5,750 bases of DNA from Microcoleaceae cyanobacterium UBA11344 (GTDB taxonomy: Bacteria > Cyanobacteriota > Cyanobacteriia > Cyanobacteriales > Microcoleaceae). Under the pieces are notes generated by a model. The model was not told where the DNA came from. It saw only the letters and a program-made list of their open reading frames with translations, and made no database searches. Positions 5,278 to 5,750 of this stretch are shown in pieces. A program made the position numbers and the translations under genes. The stretch covers positions 1 to 5,750 of the forward strand of contig DMYK01000206.1 in the NCBI GenBank assembly GCA_003483675.1, written 5' to 3'. Numbering within the stretch: the stretch's first letter is position 1; the number at the start of each line of letters is the position of its first letter.

Positions 5278-5303
5278 CTCTGCGCCCTCTGCGCCCTCTG
5301 CGG
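5278..5303. repeat. 9-bp tandem repeat CTCTGCGCC
   Basis: CTCTGCGCC occurs at 5278-5286 and 5287-5295, followed by a partial third unit CTCTGCGG at 5296-5303. A nine-base run of A (5307-5315) follows. From general knowledge, similar CTCTGCG-type repeats recur between genes in filamentous cyanobacteria. It lies between the NYN stop and the next start; no hairpin with a T-run is present on the plus strand, so it is not a clear terminator. Confidence 0.75.
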
Positions 5304-5352
5304 TTCAAAAAAAAACTCATTCACAATAGACACACAAACCTACCAAAAAAAC

Positions 5353-5750
5353 ATGAACCAACAACACCAGCAAGACAATCAAGAATATATCACCTTTTTG
5401 GATGAAGTATGGCAAGCCACCTCAGACAGCAATGGTGATGCAAAAATCATCTATCCCATCCTGGCGGCTAACCAAGACAAACTCAATCGAACCTTAGTTG
5501 CACAATACCAAAACTGGGCTAACAACATTCTCTCCCAAGCCGCACCAGAACAAACTCGAAATATTGCAGGAGTTTTTGTCAAGTTCAGCAATTTAATTCA
5601 GCAATTCCCTTTAGGCAACAGGGCTAGTAACCTAGACATCGCAATTATTGGTTACGAATTAGCTTTTACCATCTTCACTCGTGCCGATTTTCCCAAATAT
5701 TGGGCAATGACTCAATATAATCTGGCAATTGCCTACTATTACAAAATCAC
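5353..5750 (+). CDS. N-terminus of a TPR-like protein, possibly CHAT-domain type, 3' partial
   Basis: ATG at 5353 opens a frame without a stop to the right edge (132 complete codons). The N-terminal 85 residues or so are polar and helical. From about residue 85 the text resembles the entry into the TPR array of large cyanobacterial proteins: FPLGNRASNLDIAIIGYEL, then FPKYWAMTQYNLAIAYYYKI, with the 'YW-AMTQ-NLA-AY' rhythm of TPR helix A. Such proteins often end in a CHAT (caspase-like) protease domain, but that part would lie outside the window, so the CHAT assignment is an inference. No Shine-Dalgarno precedes the ATG (an A-run does). It is codirectional with the NYN gene, 107 bases behind its stop. 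Its plus strand is richer in A and C than that of its neighbours. Confidence 0.75.
   Translation, partial: MNQQHQQDNQEYITFLDEVWQATSDSNGDAKIIYPILAANQDKLNRTLVAQYQNWANNILSQAAPEQTRNIAGVFVKFSNLIQQFPLGNRASNLDIAIIGYELAFTIFTRADFPKYWAMTQYNLAIAYYYKI

Noticed and set aside
5246..5352. Intrinsic terminator after the NYN gene
   Set aside because: The only long homopolymer is an A-run on the plus strand and the CTCTGCGCC repeat offers just a four-pair GCGC match; no hairpin with a following T-run is visible.
1..5750. Insertion sequence, prophage or toxin-antitoxin module
   Set aside because: No transposase, integrase, terminal inverted repeats with target duplications, or two-gene toxin pair is visible; all sizeable genes look like resident cyanobacterial genes with HIP1-bearing DNA.

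Overview
The window reads as chromosomal DNA of a filamentous, Oscillatoriales-like cyanobacterium (Microcoleus/Oscillatoria/Tychonema type). I count ten perfect copies of the HIP1 octamer GCGATCGC (at 263, 281, 1704, 2173, 2373, 3257, 3812, 4068, 4394 and 4677), where chance would give roughly one per 65 kb. Intergenic gaps hold the 7-bp tandem repeats (STRR type) familiar from such genomes. The protein families also have a cyanobacterial flavour: a DUF4330-type protein, an M48 peptidase, a NYN/LabA-type protein and a TPR/CHAT-like protein. The genus is an inference.

Layout, left to right. (1) 1-811, +: the 3' part of an alpha/beta-hydrolase-fold protein whose start lies off the left edge. 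(2) 816-931: heptamer repeats forming an imperfect inverted repeat between convergent genes. (3) 929-1456, -: a DUF4330-type single-pass membrane protein. (4) 1457-1886: a divergent intergenic region with four GGGCGGT heptamers, a HIP1-centred palindrome and a 16-bp near-direct repeat. (5) 1887-2726, + (frame open to an ATG at 1803): a secreted or lipid-face M48 zinc metallopeptidase. (6) 2721-2799: a second heptamer array between convergent genes. (7) 2829-3605, -: a PPP-type metallophosphatase with a recognisable upstream promoter. (8) 3606-4228: a long divergent intergenic region with a foldable leader, a strong Shine-Dalgarno and a very short ORF whose frame continues past two TGA codons. 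(9) 4229-5245, +: a membrane-anchored, coiled-coil NYN-domain putative nuclease. (10) 5278-5303: a 9-bp CTCTGCGCC tandem repeat. (11) 5353-5750, +: the N-terminus of a TPR-like protein of the kind often fused to CHAT protease domains, cut by the right edge.

The genes do not form one pathway or a single operon; orientation alternates (+ - + - + +). Only the last two genes run in the same direction, with 107 bp between them. The most interesting points are: the hydrolase homologue that keeps a serine elbow but lacks the usual acid and histidine; the membrane hairpin + coiled coil + NYN architecture followed by a TPR/CHAT-like gene; and the unexplained leader/short-ORF region ahead of the NYN gene. 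I do not see a complete, clearly new multi-gene system within these 5.75 kb.
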